NCBI RefSeq assembly: GCF_002217755.1
Contig: NZ_BCFL01000043.1
Location: forward strand, 1-61,176
Source: Streptomyces hyaluromycini
GTDB lineage: Bacteria > Actinomycetota > Actinomycetes > Streptomycetales > Streptomycetaceae
DNA length: 61,176 bases
Reading direction: 5' to 3'
Part shown: positions 7,256 through 15,404 of the stretch, one piece after another
How positions within the stretch are numbered: position 1 is the stretch's first letter
How the letters are laid out: each line of letters starts with the position of its first letter
Translations under genes and position numbers: made by a program
The notes under the pieces: generated by a model
What the model was told of the DNA's origin: nothing
Database searches by the model: none
What the model saw: only the letters and a program-made list of their open reading frames with translations

Positions 7256-8797
7256 CTAATCGGCGCGGCCGCGCAGGCCTCTGCCGTACATGACGTCCAC
7301 CAGGCGGAGGAGGAACCGGTAGGCCGAGGGCTCGTACGGGATCATGTGCATGTCCCGGCGCATCGGGAACCGGTTCGCGCTGACGGCCTGGAGCCGGGTG
7401 TACTTGAGGAATCCCTCGGCCCCGTGGCGGACCCCGAGGCCCGACTCCTTCCAGCCGCCCATCGGCAGGCCCAGGGCCATGTAGTTGGTCTGGGCGTCGT
7501 TGATGGTGACGCATCCGGCCTCGAACCGTTCGGCGAGGCGGCGGGCGCGCTTCATGTCCGATCCGACGATCGAGGCCTGGAGGCCGTATCTGCTGTCGTT
7601 GACCAGGCGGAGGGCTTCCTCAGCGTCGGCGACCTTCATCACCGGGAGTGTGGGGCCGAAGGTCTCCTCCTGCATGCACTTCATGCTGTGGTCGACGTCG
7701 ACGAGCAGCGTCGGTTCGAAGAACCTGCCGGGTCCTGCGGAGGCCCGTCCGCCGACGAGCACGCGGGCGCCCTTGCGCACGGCGTCCTCGACATGGTCCT
7801 CGATGACCGCCAGCTGGAGCGGGAAGGTGACGGCGCCCACGTCGACGCTGCCGAGCCCGGCCGGCCGGCCCGAGGTGACCTGCTGGAACCGTTCCCGCAG
7901 CAGGGTGAGGTACGCGTCGTACACCGGCGCCTCGACGTAGACCCGCTCCACCGAGGTGCACATCTGCCCGCCGTTGGACAGGGCCCCCTGGATCGTGACG
8001 TTGACGGCCCGCTCCAGGGCGGCGTCGGCGAGGACGACCAGGGCGTCCTTGCCGCCGAGCTCCAGTGAGCAGGGGACGAGGCGCTCGCCCGCCCGGGCCG
8101 CGACCTGGCGGCCGGTCCTGGTCGATCCGGTGAACATCACGAAGTCCACGGTGTCCACGACCGCGCGCCCGGTGGCGCCCGCGCCGGTGACGACCTGGAA
8201 GACGCCCTCGGGCCAGTCGCACTCGCGGGCCATCCGCTCCATGAGCAGCGCGGTGAGCGGGGTCTGTTCGGAGGGCTTGAGGACGACCGCGTTGCCGGCG
8301 GCGAGCGCGGGGACGGCGTCCCCGAAGGAGTTGAGCAGCGGGTTGTTCCAGGGGCCGATGACTCCGACGACACCGCGCGGCACCCTGCGCGTGTACATGC
8401 TGCGGCCGAGGACGAAGGGCGAGAGGGAGCGGACCTTCGCCGGCGCGAGCAGGCCGCGGGCCCGCTTCGCCCAGTAGGAGAAGGCGGCGGCGCAGTAGAC
8501 GATCTCGACGATCGCATCCTCCCGCGCCTTGCCGTTCTCCTCGACGATGCGGTCGGCGACCTCCTCCCGGTGGGCCAGCAGCCAGCGGCGGCCGCGCGCC
8601 AGGAACCCGGCGCGAACCCGGGTGTCCAGCCCGGCCCAGCCCCGCTGCGCCCGCCGGGCACGCTCCACCGCCCGCGCCACCTCTTCCGCGGACGTGTCGG
8701 GCACCTCGCCGACCACCGCTCCGGTGGCGGGGTCGTCCACCGCGATACGTGCCCCCGCCGGAGGTCCTGCTGCGACGAGGGATTGGTTCTGGGTCAC
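7256..8797 (-). CDS. NAD(P)-dependent aldehyde dehydrogenase
   Basis: 513 aa from the GTG at 8797, preceded by GGGGAG. It oxidises an aldehyde to the acid. The catalytic set is complete: Asn151 (PWNNP), Lys174 (VVLKPSEQ), Glu246 (LELGGKD) and nucleophile Cys280 (GGQMCTSVERV). The C-terminal extension ending in a DVMYGRGLRGRAD-like tail resembles broad-specificity or succinate-semialdehyde-type ALDHs of actinomycetes. It is divergent from the SMP-30 gene across 141 bp holding two copies of the TetR-type motif, so the two are likely coregulated. The substrate is unknown; an aldehyde released by the nearby PLP enzyme or aldolase is a reasonable hypothesis. Confidence 0.92.
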   Translation of the reverse strand: MTQNQSLVAAGPPAGARIAVDDPATGAVVGEVPDTSAEEVARAVERARRAQRGWAGLDTRVRAGFLARGRRWLLAHREEVADRIVEENGKAREDAIVEIVYCAAAFSYWAKRARGLLAPAKVRSLSPFVLGRSMYTRRVPRGVVGVIGPWNNPLLNSFGDAVPALAAGNAVVLKPSEQTPLTALLMERMARECDWPEGVFQVVTGAGATGRAVVDTVDFVMFTGSTRTGRQVAARAGERLVPCSLELGGKDALVVLADAALERAVNVTIQGALSNGGQMCTSVERVYVEAPVYDAYLTLLRERFQQVTSGRPAGLGSVDVGAVTFPLQLAVIEDHVEDAVRKGARVLVGGRASAGPGRFFEPTLLVDVDHSMKCMQEETFGPTLPVMKVADAEEALRLVNDSRYGLQASIVGSDMKRARRLAERFEAGCVTINDAQTNYMALGLPMGGWKESGLGVRHGAEGFLKYTRLQAVSANRFPMRRDMHMIPYEPSAYRFLLRLVDVMYGRGLRGRAD

Positions 8798-8852
8798 GAA
8801 AACTCCCCACCGGAACGTTGACTTCTCTTCGCCCAGAATGAGACGGTCGCCC

Positions 8853-8885
8853 GTACAAGTCAAGCGTCTTGTACAAGCGTCCAAG
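8853..8885. promoter_or_regulatory. operator region between ALDH and SMP-30 genes
   Basis: Two overlapping elements. GTACAAG (8853-8859) and CTTGTAC (8868-8874) form an inverted repeat with an 8-bp spacer. GTACAAGCGTCCAAG (8871-8885) matches the TetR-promoter motif at 12 of 15 positions. CTTGTACAAG (8868-8877) is itself a perfect palindrome. Placement in the divergent promoter suggests control of both genes. Confidence 0.6.
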
Positions 8886-8938
8886 TCGCGGGAGGAGTGC
8901 TGAACCCTCTCGATCCCGCGCCCTGAAGGAGCGGTCGG

Positions 8939-9910
8939 ATGAAAAGGACGGCATCGGTCGCACTGAGCGGCCTGGGCGTTCCCGAGTCCCTGCGCTGGCA
9001 CCGGGGAGCCCTGTGGTTCTCGGATCTCGCGCACGGCACGGTGCACCGATGGGACGGCACCGGAGAGCCGGAGACGGTGCTCAAGGTCCCCGGCAGGGCG
9101 GGCGGACTCGGCTGGCTGCCCGACGGCCGCCTGCTCGTCGTCTCCATGGACGGCGGCTGCGTGTACCGCCTGGAGGCCGACGGCGGACTGGTCGAACACG
9201 CCGACCTGCGCCACATCGCCGGCGGTCCCGTCAACGACATGCTCGTCGACCCCGAGGGGTGTGCCTACGTCGGCAACTTCGGCTTCGACTACCACGCCCA
9301 CGTCCGTGCACACCCGAACTCCATGCTCTACGCGCCGCCCGGCCCGCCGAGAGCGCCGGTCGCCTGCCTGGCGCCGGACGGCAGCCTGCTCGGGCTGACC
9401 GAGCCCCTGCTCTTCCCGAACGGGACCCTGCTCAGTCCCGACGGCAGAAGCGTGATCGTGGCCGAGAGCCTGGCCATGCGACTGACCGCCTTCTCCAGGA
9501 ACCCCGACGGCTCCCTGACGGATCCGAGACCGTGGGCACCCCTGATCCCACCGCTCCTGTGGCGCCTCGTGAACCACCCGGGGACGGCCGGCCGCATCAC
9601 CCGCAGGATCTCGGCGGTCCTGGACCACCCCGCCGTCTCCAGGCGCTCCTCGTCCCCGATCGCACCGGACGGCATCGCATGGGACGCCGACGGCACGTCG
9701 ATATGGGTCGCGAACGCCCTGCGAGGTGAGTGCGTGCGCGTCGCACCGGGCGGCCGGGTCGTCGAACGGGTCGCCACGAGCCAGCACACCCTGAGCTGCC
9801 TGATGGCCGGAGCCGACGGGCGCACCCTCTTCGCCGCCACCGCCCCGACGGACGACCCCGTCCGCGCCGCCGAACTCAACGGCGGCCGCGTCGAGCTGGT
9901 GCGGATGTGA
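8939..9910 (+). CDS. SMP-30/gluconolactonase/LRE family protein
   Basis: 323 aa, six-bladed beta-propeller type. Visible pieces are PESLRWHRGALWFSDLAHG near residue 15, GGPVNDMLVDPEGCAYVGNFG near residue 95, LLFPNGTLLSPDGRSVIVAES near residue 160 and APDGIAWDADGTSIWVAN near residue 240. These carry the Glu, Asn and Asp positions used for the catalytic metal in SMP-30 lactonases. It likely hydrolyses a sugar or aldonolactone, which fits the lactone oxidase downstream in the cluster. The start is supported by GAAGGAG upstream. Confidence 0.87.
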   Translation: MKRTASVALSGLGVPESLRWHRGALWFSDLAHGTVHRWDGTGEPETVLKVPGRAGGLGWLPDGRLLVVSMDGGCVYRLEADGGLVEHADLRHIAGGPVNDMLVDPEGCAYVGNFGFDYHAHVRAHPNSMLYAPPGPPRAPVACLAPDGSLLGLTEPLLFPNGTLLSPDGRSVIVAESLAMRLTAFSRNPDGSLTDPRPWAPLIPPLLWRLVNHPGTAGRITRRISAVLDHPAVSRRSSSPIAPDGIAWDADGTSIWVANALRGECVRVAPGGRVVERVATSQHTLSCLMAGADGRTLFAATAPTDDPVRAAELNGGRVELVRM

Positions 9911-9920
9911 GCCCCAAAGT

Positions 9921-9960
9921 CCCGAAGTCCCGAAGTTCCGAAGTTCCGAAGTCCCGAAGC
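9921..9960 (+). repeat. five tandem 8-bp repeats
   Basis: Five consecutive copies of YCCGAAGY (CCCGAAGT twice, TCCGAAGT twice, CCCGAAGC), starting 10 bp after the SMP-30 stop; an imperfect sixth copy precedes them. They lie in the 108-bp spacer before the SDR gene. Confidence 0.85.
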
Positions 9961-9963
9961 AAC

Positions 9964-9977
9964 AATTCGCGCGAATT
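9964..9977. promoter_or_regulatory. 14-bp perfect palindrome upstream of the SDR gene
   Basis: AATTCGCGCGAATT is a perfect palindrome immediately after the tandem repeats and 42 bp before the SDR start. It is AT-richer than its surroundings. It is a possible binding site for a dimeric regulator other than the TetR protein. Confidence 0.5.
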
Positions 9978-9993
9978 CGATCTGAACAATTGA

Positions 9994-10008
9994 CTTGGAC
10001 AGTTGACC
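9994..10008 (-). promoter_or_regulatory. putative TetR operator at the SDR promoter
   Basis: On the minus strand this reads GGTCAACTGTCCAAG, 14 of 15 identical to the motif at the TetR gene (5962-5976). It directly precedes the AGGAG ribosome binding site of the SDR gene, so bound repressor would block initiation or early elongation. Confidence 0.6.
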
Positions 10009-10018
10009 AGGAGAGTCT

Positions 10019-10864
10019 GTGGCCATGTCCCGAACATCAGAGAAGAGCCGGGTCATCCTCGTGACCGGCGCGGCCGGCGGCATCGGAGCCGCCATCGCGG
10101 AACTGGCGATCGCCCGCGGCCATCGCGTCCTGCTGACCGACGTGGACGAGGACGCCGTCCTGACCCGGGCCCGCGCCCTCGGCGAACGCGCCGCCGCCCA
10201 CGCCCTGGACATTCGCTCCCCCGAGGAGTGGAGCCGGGCCTTCGACGCGGCCCAGGAACGATTCGGGGCCGTCGACGTGCTGGTCAACAACGCCGGCATC
10301 ACCCACACCGGGAACGCCCGCGATCTCCGCCCCCAGCAGCACCGCGACATCGTCGAGATCAACCTGCTCGGCACCGTCACGGGGGTCTGCACGGCGCTCG
10401 GACGCATGACCGCGCAGGGCCACGGTCACATCATCAACGTCTGCAGCATGACGTCGTTCCTGCCACTGCCCGGATACGCCACCTACGGGGGGACGAAGCA
10501 CGGACTTCGCGCCTTCCACCACAGCGTCGCGATGGAGGAACGCGACGGACCGGTGGACTTCACGATCGTCCACCCGCCGTCCACCCGGACCGGCATGCTC
10601 GTCCAGGAGATGGCAGACCCCACCTCCGCCATCGCCTTCGCGGAGAAGTCGTACGCCCCGGAGCAGATCGCCGAGGCCGTTGTCGACGCGGTCACCAGCA
10701 GGCCGGTCGAAGTGGTGTTCCCGCCGATCGCCGGCCGCGTGCAGCGGATCGCCGGAGTCCTCCCCGGGCTGATGCGCCGCATCATCCCCGTCGTCGAGGC
10801 CAGAGGCCGGCGGCAACGGGCACGGCTGCTCTCCGCTCCGGGGATCCCGTCATCCGGGAACTGA
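10019..10864 (+). CDS. SDR family NAD(P)-dependent oxidoreductase
   Basis: 281 aa classical short-chain dehydrogenase. The cofactor motif VTGAAGGIG is at about 15-23, NNAGI near 91, active-site Ser in the SMTS segment, and YGGTK (YxxxK) near 157-161. The start is GTG 10019 (AGGAGAG upstream) or ATG 10025. It heads the operon SDR, PLP enzyme, MFS, lactone oxidase. It would interconvert an alcohol and carbonyl in the same pathway. A small G5-CTTT-C5 hairpin follows the stop (about 10865-10879), which may adjust expression of the next gene. Confidence 0.9.
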   Translation: MAMSRTSEKSRVILVTGAAGGIGAAIAELAIARGHRVLLTDVDEDAVLTRARALGERAAAHALDIRSPEEWSRAFDAAQERFGAVDVLVNNAGITHTGNARDLRPQQHRDIVEINLLGTVTGVCTALGRMTAQGHGHIINVCSMTSFLPLPGYATYGGTKHGLRAFHHSVAMEERDGPVDFTIVHPPSTRTGMLVQEMADPTSAIAFAEKSYAPEQIAEAVVDAVTSRPVEVVFPPIAGRVQRIAGVLPGLMRRIIPVVEARGRRQRARLLSAPGIPSSGN

Positions 10865-10918
10865 GGGGGGCTTTCCCCCGCCCGCTCTTCGAACGAACCT
10901 CCCAGAAAGGGTGCGGAT

Positions 10919-12172
10919 GTGAGTACGCACGGCACGTTCCGGCAGGACGCCAAAGGGGCCGCAGCCGCTGTCGGCGGACCGGACCAGGACCGGATGATCC
11001 AGCTGAACCGGGCCACGGAACACCTGGACCCGCCGTTCGCCGTGGTGGATCTGGACGCCTTCGACGGCAACGCCGCCGAGCTGCCCCAGCGGGCGGCCGG
11101 ACGGGCGACCATCCGTCTGGCCAGCAAGTCGGTCCGCAGCCGCGAGCTGATCGGGCGTGCCGTCCGGCGTCCGGGGTACCGGGGAATCCTCGCCTTCACG
11201 CTGCCGGAGGCCCTGTGGCTGGCCGAGGAGCACGAGGACGTGGTGATCGGGTATCCGACGACGGACCGCACCGCACTGCGGCGGCTCGCCTCGGACGAGC
11301 GCGCGGCCTCGCGCATCACCCTCATGATCGACTCGATAGGCCAGCTGGACTTCGTGGACGAGGCGGTGGGCGCCTCCCGCCCCGACATCCGCGTCTGCAT
11401 CGATCTGGACGCCTCGCTGGAACTGGCCGGAGGCCGCGTCCACCTGGGTCCGTACCGGTCGCCCGTGCACTCCCCCCGGCAGGCCGCCGCACTCGCCCGC
11501 GCCGTCCAGGACCGGCCCGGATTCCGGCTGGCCGGGCTCATGTCCTACGAGGGCCAGATCGCCGGCCTGGGCGACAACCAGCCCGGGTCGCTGCTCAGGC
11601 GGGCCGCGATCCGCGCCATGCAGCGCCTCTCCGCCGCCGAACTGGCCGACCGGCGCGCGGCGGTCGTGGCCGCCGTGGAGGCCGTGGCACCGCTGGAGTT
11701 CGTCAACGGCGGCGGTACGGGCTCCATCGAACAGACCTCCTCCGAACACGTCATCACCGAGATCGGTGCCGGATCGGGGCTCTACGGGCCCGGGCTCTTC
11801 GACTTCTACCGGCGTTTCCGCCCCCGTCCCGCCGCCTTCTTCGTCATGTCCGTGGTGCGCCGCCCGAGCGCCAGGATCGCCACCGTGCTCGGCGGCGGCT
11901 GGATCGCCTCCGGCCCGGCCGGCCTCGACCGTCAGCCCACGTTGACCTGGCCGCAGGGCCTGCGCACCAACCCCCGGGAGGGGGCCGGCGAGGTCCAGAC
12001 CCCGGTCCTGGGCGCCGCCGCGCACGGACTGCGGCTCGGCGACCACGTGTGGTTCCGGCACGCCAAGGCCGGCGAGCTGTGCGAACGCGTCAACACACTC
12101 CACCTGGTGTCCGGCGCGGAGATCGTCGACGAGGTCGCGACCTACCGGGGCGAGGGACACGCCTTCCTGTGA
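10919..12172 (+). CDS. PLP-dependent alanine racemase-fold enzyme (amino acid deaminase/aldolase-like)
   Basis: 417 aa fold-type III PLP protein. The N-terminal alanine racemase barrel carries the PLP lysine in RLASKSVRS (Lys70). The C-terminal beta domain (GEVQTPVLGAAAHGLRLGDHVWFRHAKAGEL) includes the His/Asp-type metal-binding pattern of D-threonine aldolase and D-serine dehydratase relatives. Typical reactions are retro-aldol cleavage of D-3-hydroxy amino acids or D-serine deamination. An aldolase activity would supply an aldehyde to the ALDH in the cluster, but that is inference. It lies 54 bp after the SDR gene. Confidence 0.82.
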   Translation: MSTHGTFRQDAKGAAAAVGGPDQDRMIQLNRATEHLDPPFAVVDLDAFDGNAAELPQRAAGRATIRLASKSVRSRELIGRAVRRPGYRGILAFTLPEALWLAEEHEDVVIGYPTTDRTALRRLASDERAASRITLMIDSIGQLDFVDEAVGASRPDIRVCIDLDASLELAGGRVHLGPYRSPVHSPRQAAALARAVQDRPGFRLAGLMSYEGQIAGLGDNQPGSLLRRAAIRAMQRLSAAELADRRAAVVAAVEAVAPLEFVNGGGTGSIEQTSSEHVITEIGAGSGLYGPGLFDFYRRFRPRPAAFFVMSVVRRPSARIATVLGGGWIASGPAGLDRQPTLTWPQGLRTNPREGAGEVQTPVLGAAAHGLRLGDHVWFRHAKAGELCERVNTLHLVSGAEIVDEVATYRGEGHAFL

Positions 12173-12224
12173 GCCGTTCCTGATCCGGTCCCGAACAGCC
12201 TCGTTTCCGCTCCCCGGAGGCCGT

Positions 12225-13496
12225 ATGCCCACCGATTTCCACCCTCCGGCCCCCATGCCGGCGGCCGCTGCCGCGACCGACGCCGGCCATGCGCCGACCG
12301 ATCCCGTCTCCCGGGGCTGGATCACCCTGTTCGGCCTGGTCTGGTTCGGATACTGGATGGCGAGTCTGGTCCCCCTGCAACTGCTGCTGCCCCAGCAGCT
12401 GGAGATCATCGACCCGGCGTCCAAGGTCCGGAGCCTCGCCGTCGTCAACGCCCTCGCCGGACTGGTCTCACTCGTCGCCCTCCCGGTGTGCGGGGCGCTG
12501 TGCGACCGCTCCCGGAGCCGCTTCGGACGACGCAGGCTCTGGCTGGCGGGCGGTGCGCTGTCCTTCGCGGCCGGGCTGGCCGTCACCGGGGAGCAGACGA
12601 CGGTGACCGGCGTGACCCTGGCGTGGTCGGCGAGCATGGTCGGCCTCAGCGCCGCCACCGCCGGGCTGACCGCCATGATCGCCGACCGCGTCCCCGTCGG
12701 CCAGCGCGGCGTGGTGTCCAGCACGATCTACGGCCCCCAGTCCCTCGGCGTGGTGACCGGCATCGCCCTCGTCTCCGCGTTCGCGCTCTCCCCCGCGAGC
12801 GGCTACCTCGTCGTCGCGGCCCTGCTGATCGTCTGCACCCTGCCGTTCCTCGCGCGCTTCCGTGACACCACGTACGGCTCCGAGCCCGCGCTGCGGCTGC
12901 GCACGCTGCTCACCTCCATGGGCCGCTCGCTCAGGAACCGTGACTTCGCCTGGGCGTTCGGCGGACGGCTGCTGGTCAACCTGGCGAACTCGCTGGGTGT
13001 CTGTTACACCCTCTACTTCCTGACCGACGACCTGAAGGTCCCCGATCCGGCCGGCAGCCTGCTGGCCTGCACGGCCCTGTACCTCCTGGCCGGTGTCCTG
13101 GCCAGCTCCGTCGCCGGGGTGCTCTCCGACCGCCTCGGCAGACGGCGGATCTTCGTGGCACTGGCGGCGCTGCTCCAGGCGACCTCGGGTTTCCTGCTGG
13201 CGAGCTTCCCCGACTTCGGCGTCACGCTGGTCGCGTCCGCCGTCATGGGCGGCGGTTTCGGCGCCTACATGGCCGTCGACCAGGCTCTGATCACCCAGGT
13301 CCTGCCGGATGCCGAGAGCCGGGCCCAGGACCTCGGGATCATGAACATCGGCACGATCGTCCCGCCCGCGCTGGCCCCTCTGATCGCCAGCTTCGTCATC
13401 ACCTCCGACCGCGGCTATCCGCTCCTGTTCTCCTGCGTCGGCGTGGCCGCGAGCGTGGGGGTCCTGCTCGTGTACCGCGTTCGGTCCGTCAGATAG
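12225..13496 (+). CDS. MFS transporter
   Basis: 423 aa, about 12 hydrophobic segments. The loop DRSRSRFGRRR between helices 2 and 3 and the loop SDRLGRRR in the second half are typical MFS motif A copies. The start is ATG with CCGGAGG upstream. It lies in the catabolic operon between the PLP enzyme and the lactone oxidase, so uptake of the pathway substrate (sugar acid, polyol or hydroxy amino acid) is likely; export cannot be excluded. Confidence 0.9.
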   Translation: MPTDFHPPAPMPAAAAATDAGHAPTDPVSRGWITLFGLVWFGYWMASLVPLQLLLPQQLEIIDPASKVRSLAVVNALAGLVSLVALPVCGALCDRSRSRFGRRRLWLAGGALSFAAGLAVTGEQTTVTGVTLAWSASMVGLSAATAGLTAMIADRVPVGQRGVVSSTIYGPQSLGVVTGIALVSAFALSPASGYLVVAALLIVCTLPFLARFRDTTYGSEPALRLRTLLTSMGRSLRNRDFAWAFGGRLLVNLANSLGVCYTLYFLTDDLKVPDPAGSLLACTALYLLAGVLASSVAGVLSDRLGRRRIFVALAALLQATSGFLLASFPDFGVTLVASAVMGGGFGAYMAVDQALITQVLPDAESRAQDLGIMNIGTIVPPALAPLIASFVITSDRGYPLLFSCVGVAASVGVLLVYRVRSVR

Positions 13497-13551
13497 CGGC
13501 GCCGGGCCACCCCGCGCCCGACCCCCGATACCCCCAGAAGGAAGGAAAGCC

Positions 13552-14895
13552 GTGGACACCCTCCGCTCCGACGTCCCCCAGCACAGAACGAGCCCGAAGC
13601 CGGACACCTGGCGGAACTGGGCCGGGAACGTCACCGCCCGCCCGGCCCGGGTGGTCTCCCCCGCCTCGGTGGCGGAGCTGTGCGCCGTCGTCCGCCAGGC
13701 GGCCGAGGACGGGCTGCCCGTGAAAGCGGTGGGCAGCGGCCACTCCTTCACCACCGCCGCCGCCACCGACGGCGTACTGATCCGCCCCGACCGGCTCAGC
13801 GGCATCCGGGCGATCGACCGGGAGGCCGGCACCGTCACGGTGGCGGCGGGCACCCGGCTCAGGACGCTGAACATGGCTCTGGCCGCGCAGGGCCTGTCGC
13901 TCACGAACATGGGCGACATCATGGAACAGACCGTGGCCGGCGCCACCAGCACGGGCACCCACGGCACCGGGCGCGCCTCGGGTGCCATCTCCGCGCAGAT
14001 CCGTGGCCTGGAACTGGTGACGGCGGACGGCTCGCTGCTGAGGTGCTCGGCGACGGAGAACCCGGAGGTGTTCGCGGCGGCGCGCGTCGGACTCGGCGCC
14101 CTGGGTGTCGTCAGCTCGCTCACCTTCGCCGTCGAGCCGCTCTTCCTCCTCGCCGCGCAGGAGGAACCCATGACGTTCGACAAGGTCACCGCGGCCTTCG
14201 ACGAACTCCACGCGCACAACGACCACTTCGAGTTCTACTGGTTCCCGCACACGGACAACTGCACCACCCTGCGCAACAACCGGACCGTCGGCCCGCACGC
14301 ACCGCTGGGCCGGCTCAAGGCGTGGTTCGCCGACGAGTTCCTCTCCAACAACGTCTTCCAGGCGCTCAGTTCCGTGGGCCGGGCCGTTCCCGCCGCCGTA
14401 CCGGCGATCGCACGGATCACCAGCCGGGGCCTCTCGGCCAGGACCTACACGGACATCCCCTACAAGGTCTTCACCAGTCCGCGCCGCGTCCGGATGATCG
14501 AGATGGAGTACGCCGTCCCGCGCGCGGCCGTCCTCGACACCCTCCGCGAGCTCAAGACCATGGTCGAGCGCTCCGATCTGCGTATCGGCTTCCCGGTCGA
14601 GGTCCGCACCACCCCCGCCGACGACATCGCCCTCTCCACGGCGTCCGGACGCGACAGCGCCTATATCGCCGTCCATGTGTACCGGGGCATGCCCTGCCGG
14701 CGGTACTTCGCCGAGGCGGAACGCATCTTCGTCGCGCACGAGGGGCGGCCGCACTGGGGCAAGCTCCACACCCGGGACGCCGCCTACTTCGCGACCGCCT
14801 ATCCCCGGTTCGACGAGTTCAGGGCACTGCGCGACCGGCTCGACCCCGACCGGCGCTTCGGCAACGCCTATCTGCGCCGGGTGCTGGGCGACTGA
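13552..14895 (+). CDS. FAD-dependent sugar-lactone oxidase (D-arabinono-1,4-lactone oxidase family)
   Basis: 447 aa. The PCMH-type FAD domain has VGSGHSF, with His64 as the candidate covalent FAD attachment site, and STGTHGTG near residue 140. The ALO-type C-terminal domain ends with the family HWGK motif (about 401-404) and DPDRRFGNAYL. Relatives oxidise aldonolactones (arabinono-, gulono-, galactono-) or alditols with O2 or another acceptor. It is the last gene of the TetR-linked operon, preceded by GAAGGAAGG. Together with the SMP-30 lactonase it points to an aldonate/lactone substrate. Confidence 0.88.
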   Translation: MDTLRSDVPQHRTSPKPDTWRNWAGNVTARPARVVSPASVAELCAVVRQAAEDGLPVKAVGSGHSFTTAAATDGVLIRPDRLSGIRAIDREAGTVTVAAGTRLRTLNMALAAQGLSLTNMGDIMEQTVAGATSTGTHGTGRASGAISAQIRGLELVTADGSLLRCSATENPEVFAAARVGLGALGVVSSLTFAVEPLFLLAAQEEPMTFDKVTAAFDELHAHNDHFEFYWFPHTDNCTTLRNNRTVGPHAPLGRLKAWFADEFLSNNVFQALSSVGRAVPAAVPAIARITSRGLSARTYTDIPYKVFTSPRRVRMIEMEYAVPRAAVLDTLRELKTMVERSDLRIGFPVEVRTTPADDIALSTASGRDSAYIAVHVYRGMPCRRYFAEAERIFVAHEGRPHWGKLHTRDAAYFATAYPRFDEFRALRDRLDPDRRFGNAYLRRVLGD

Positions 14896-14911
14896 CCCGG
14901 TCGCCGGGCTG

Positions 14912-15394
14912 TCAGAAGAGGCCCGCTCCCCGTTCGAAGTCCAGCAGGCGCTGCTTGCGGGGCAGGCCGCCGCCGTAGCCGGTGAGGCTGCCGTTCGCGC
15001 CGATCACACGGTGGCAGGGCACGATGATGCCGATCGGGTTCTTCCCGTTGGCGAGGCCGACCGCGCGGGAGGCCTGCGGATTGCCCAGGGCTTCGGCCAG
15101 TTCGCCGTACGACCGGGTCTCGCCGTAGGGGATCAGGCGCAGTTGCTCCCAGACACCGCGCTGGAACGGGGTGCCGTTCAGGCGCAGTTCGAGGGTGAAC
15201 TCCTTCAACTCGCCCGCGAAATAGGCGGAGAGCTGGTCCTCGGCCTCGGCGAAGAGGTCGTCGTCGCGGTCGCCGAAGGTCTCCTCGGGCGGGCGGTGGC
15301 GCTGGTCCTCCATGTAGAGGCCGCAGAGGGTGCCGTCCTCGGCCACCAGGGTGAGGGGGCCGTAGGGGCTGTCGGTCACGGTGTGGTTCTTCAC
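14912..15394 (-). CDS. ogt: methylated-DNA--[protein]-cysteine S-methyltransferase
   Basis: 160 aa suicide repair protein that transfers O6-alkyl groups from guanine to its own cysteine. The acceptor Cys127 lies in IVPCHRVIG, preceded by the DNA-recognition helix RSYGELAEALGNPQASRAVG and followed by GYGGGLPRKQRLL. It starts at GTG with AGGACG upstream, 10 bp after the Ada-AlkA gene, so the two form a compact adaptive-response operon. It is convergent with the lactone oxidase, 16 bp away. Confidence 0.95.
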   Translation of the reverse strand: MKNHTVTDSPYGPLTLVAEDGTLCGLYMEDQRHRPPEETFGDRDDDLFAEAEDQLSAYFAGELKEFTLELRLNGTPFQRGVWEQLRLIPYGETRSYGELAEALGNPQASRAVGLANGKNPIGIIVPCHRVIGANGSLTGYGGGLPRKQRLLDFERGAGLF

Positions 15395-15404
15395 GGCAAC
15401 GTCC

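Noticed and set aside
6034..14895. Natural-product biosynthetic gene cluster
   Set aside because: No PKS, NRPS, terpene or RiPP core enzyme; enzyme types and regulation fit catabolism better.
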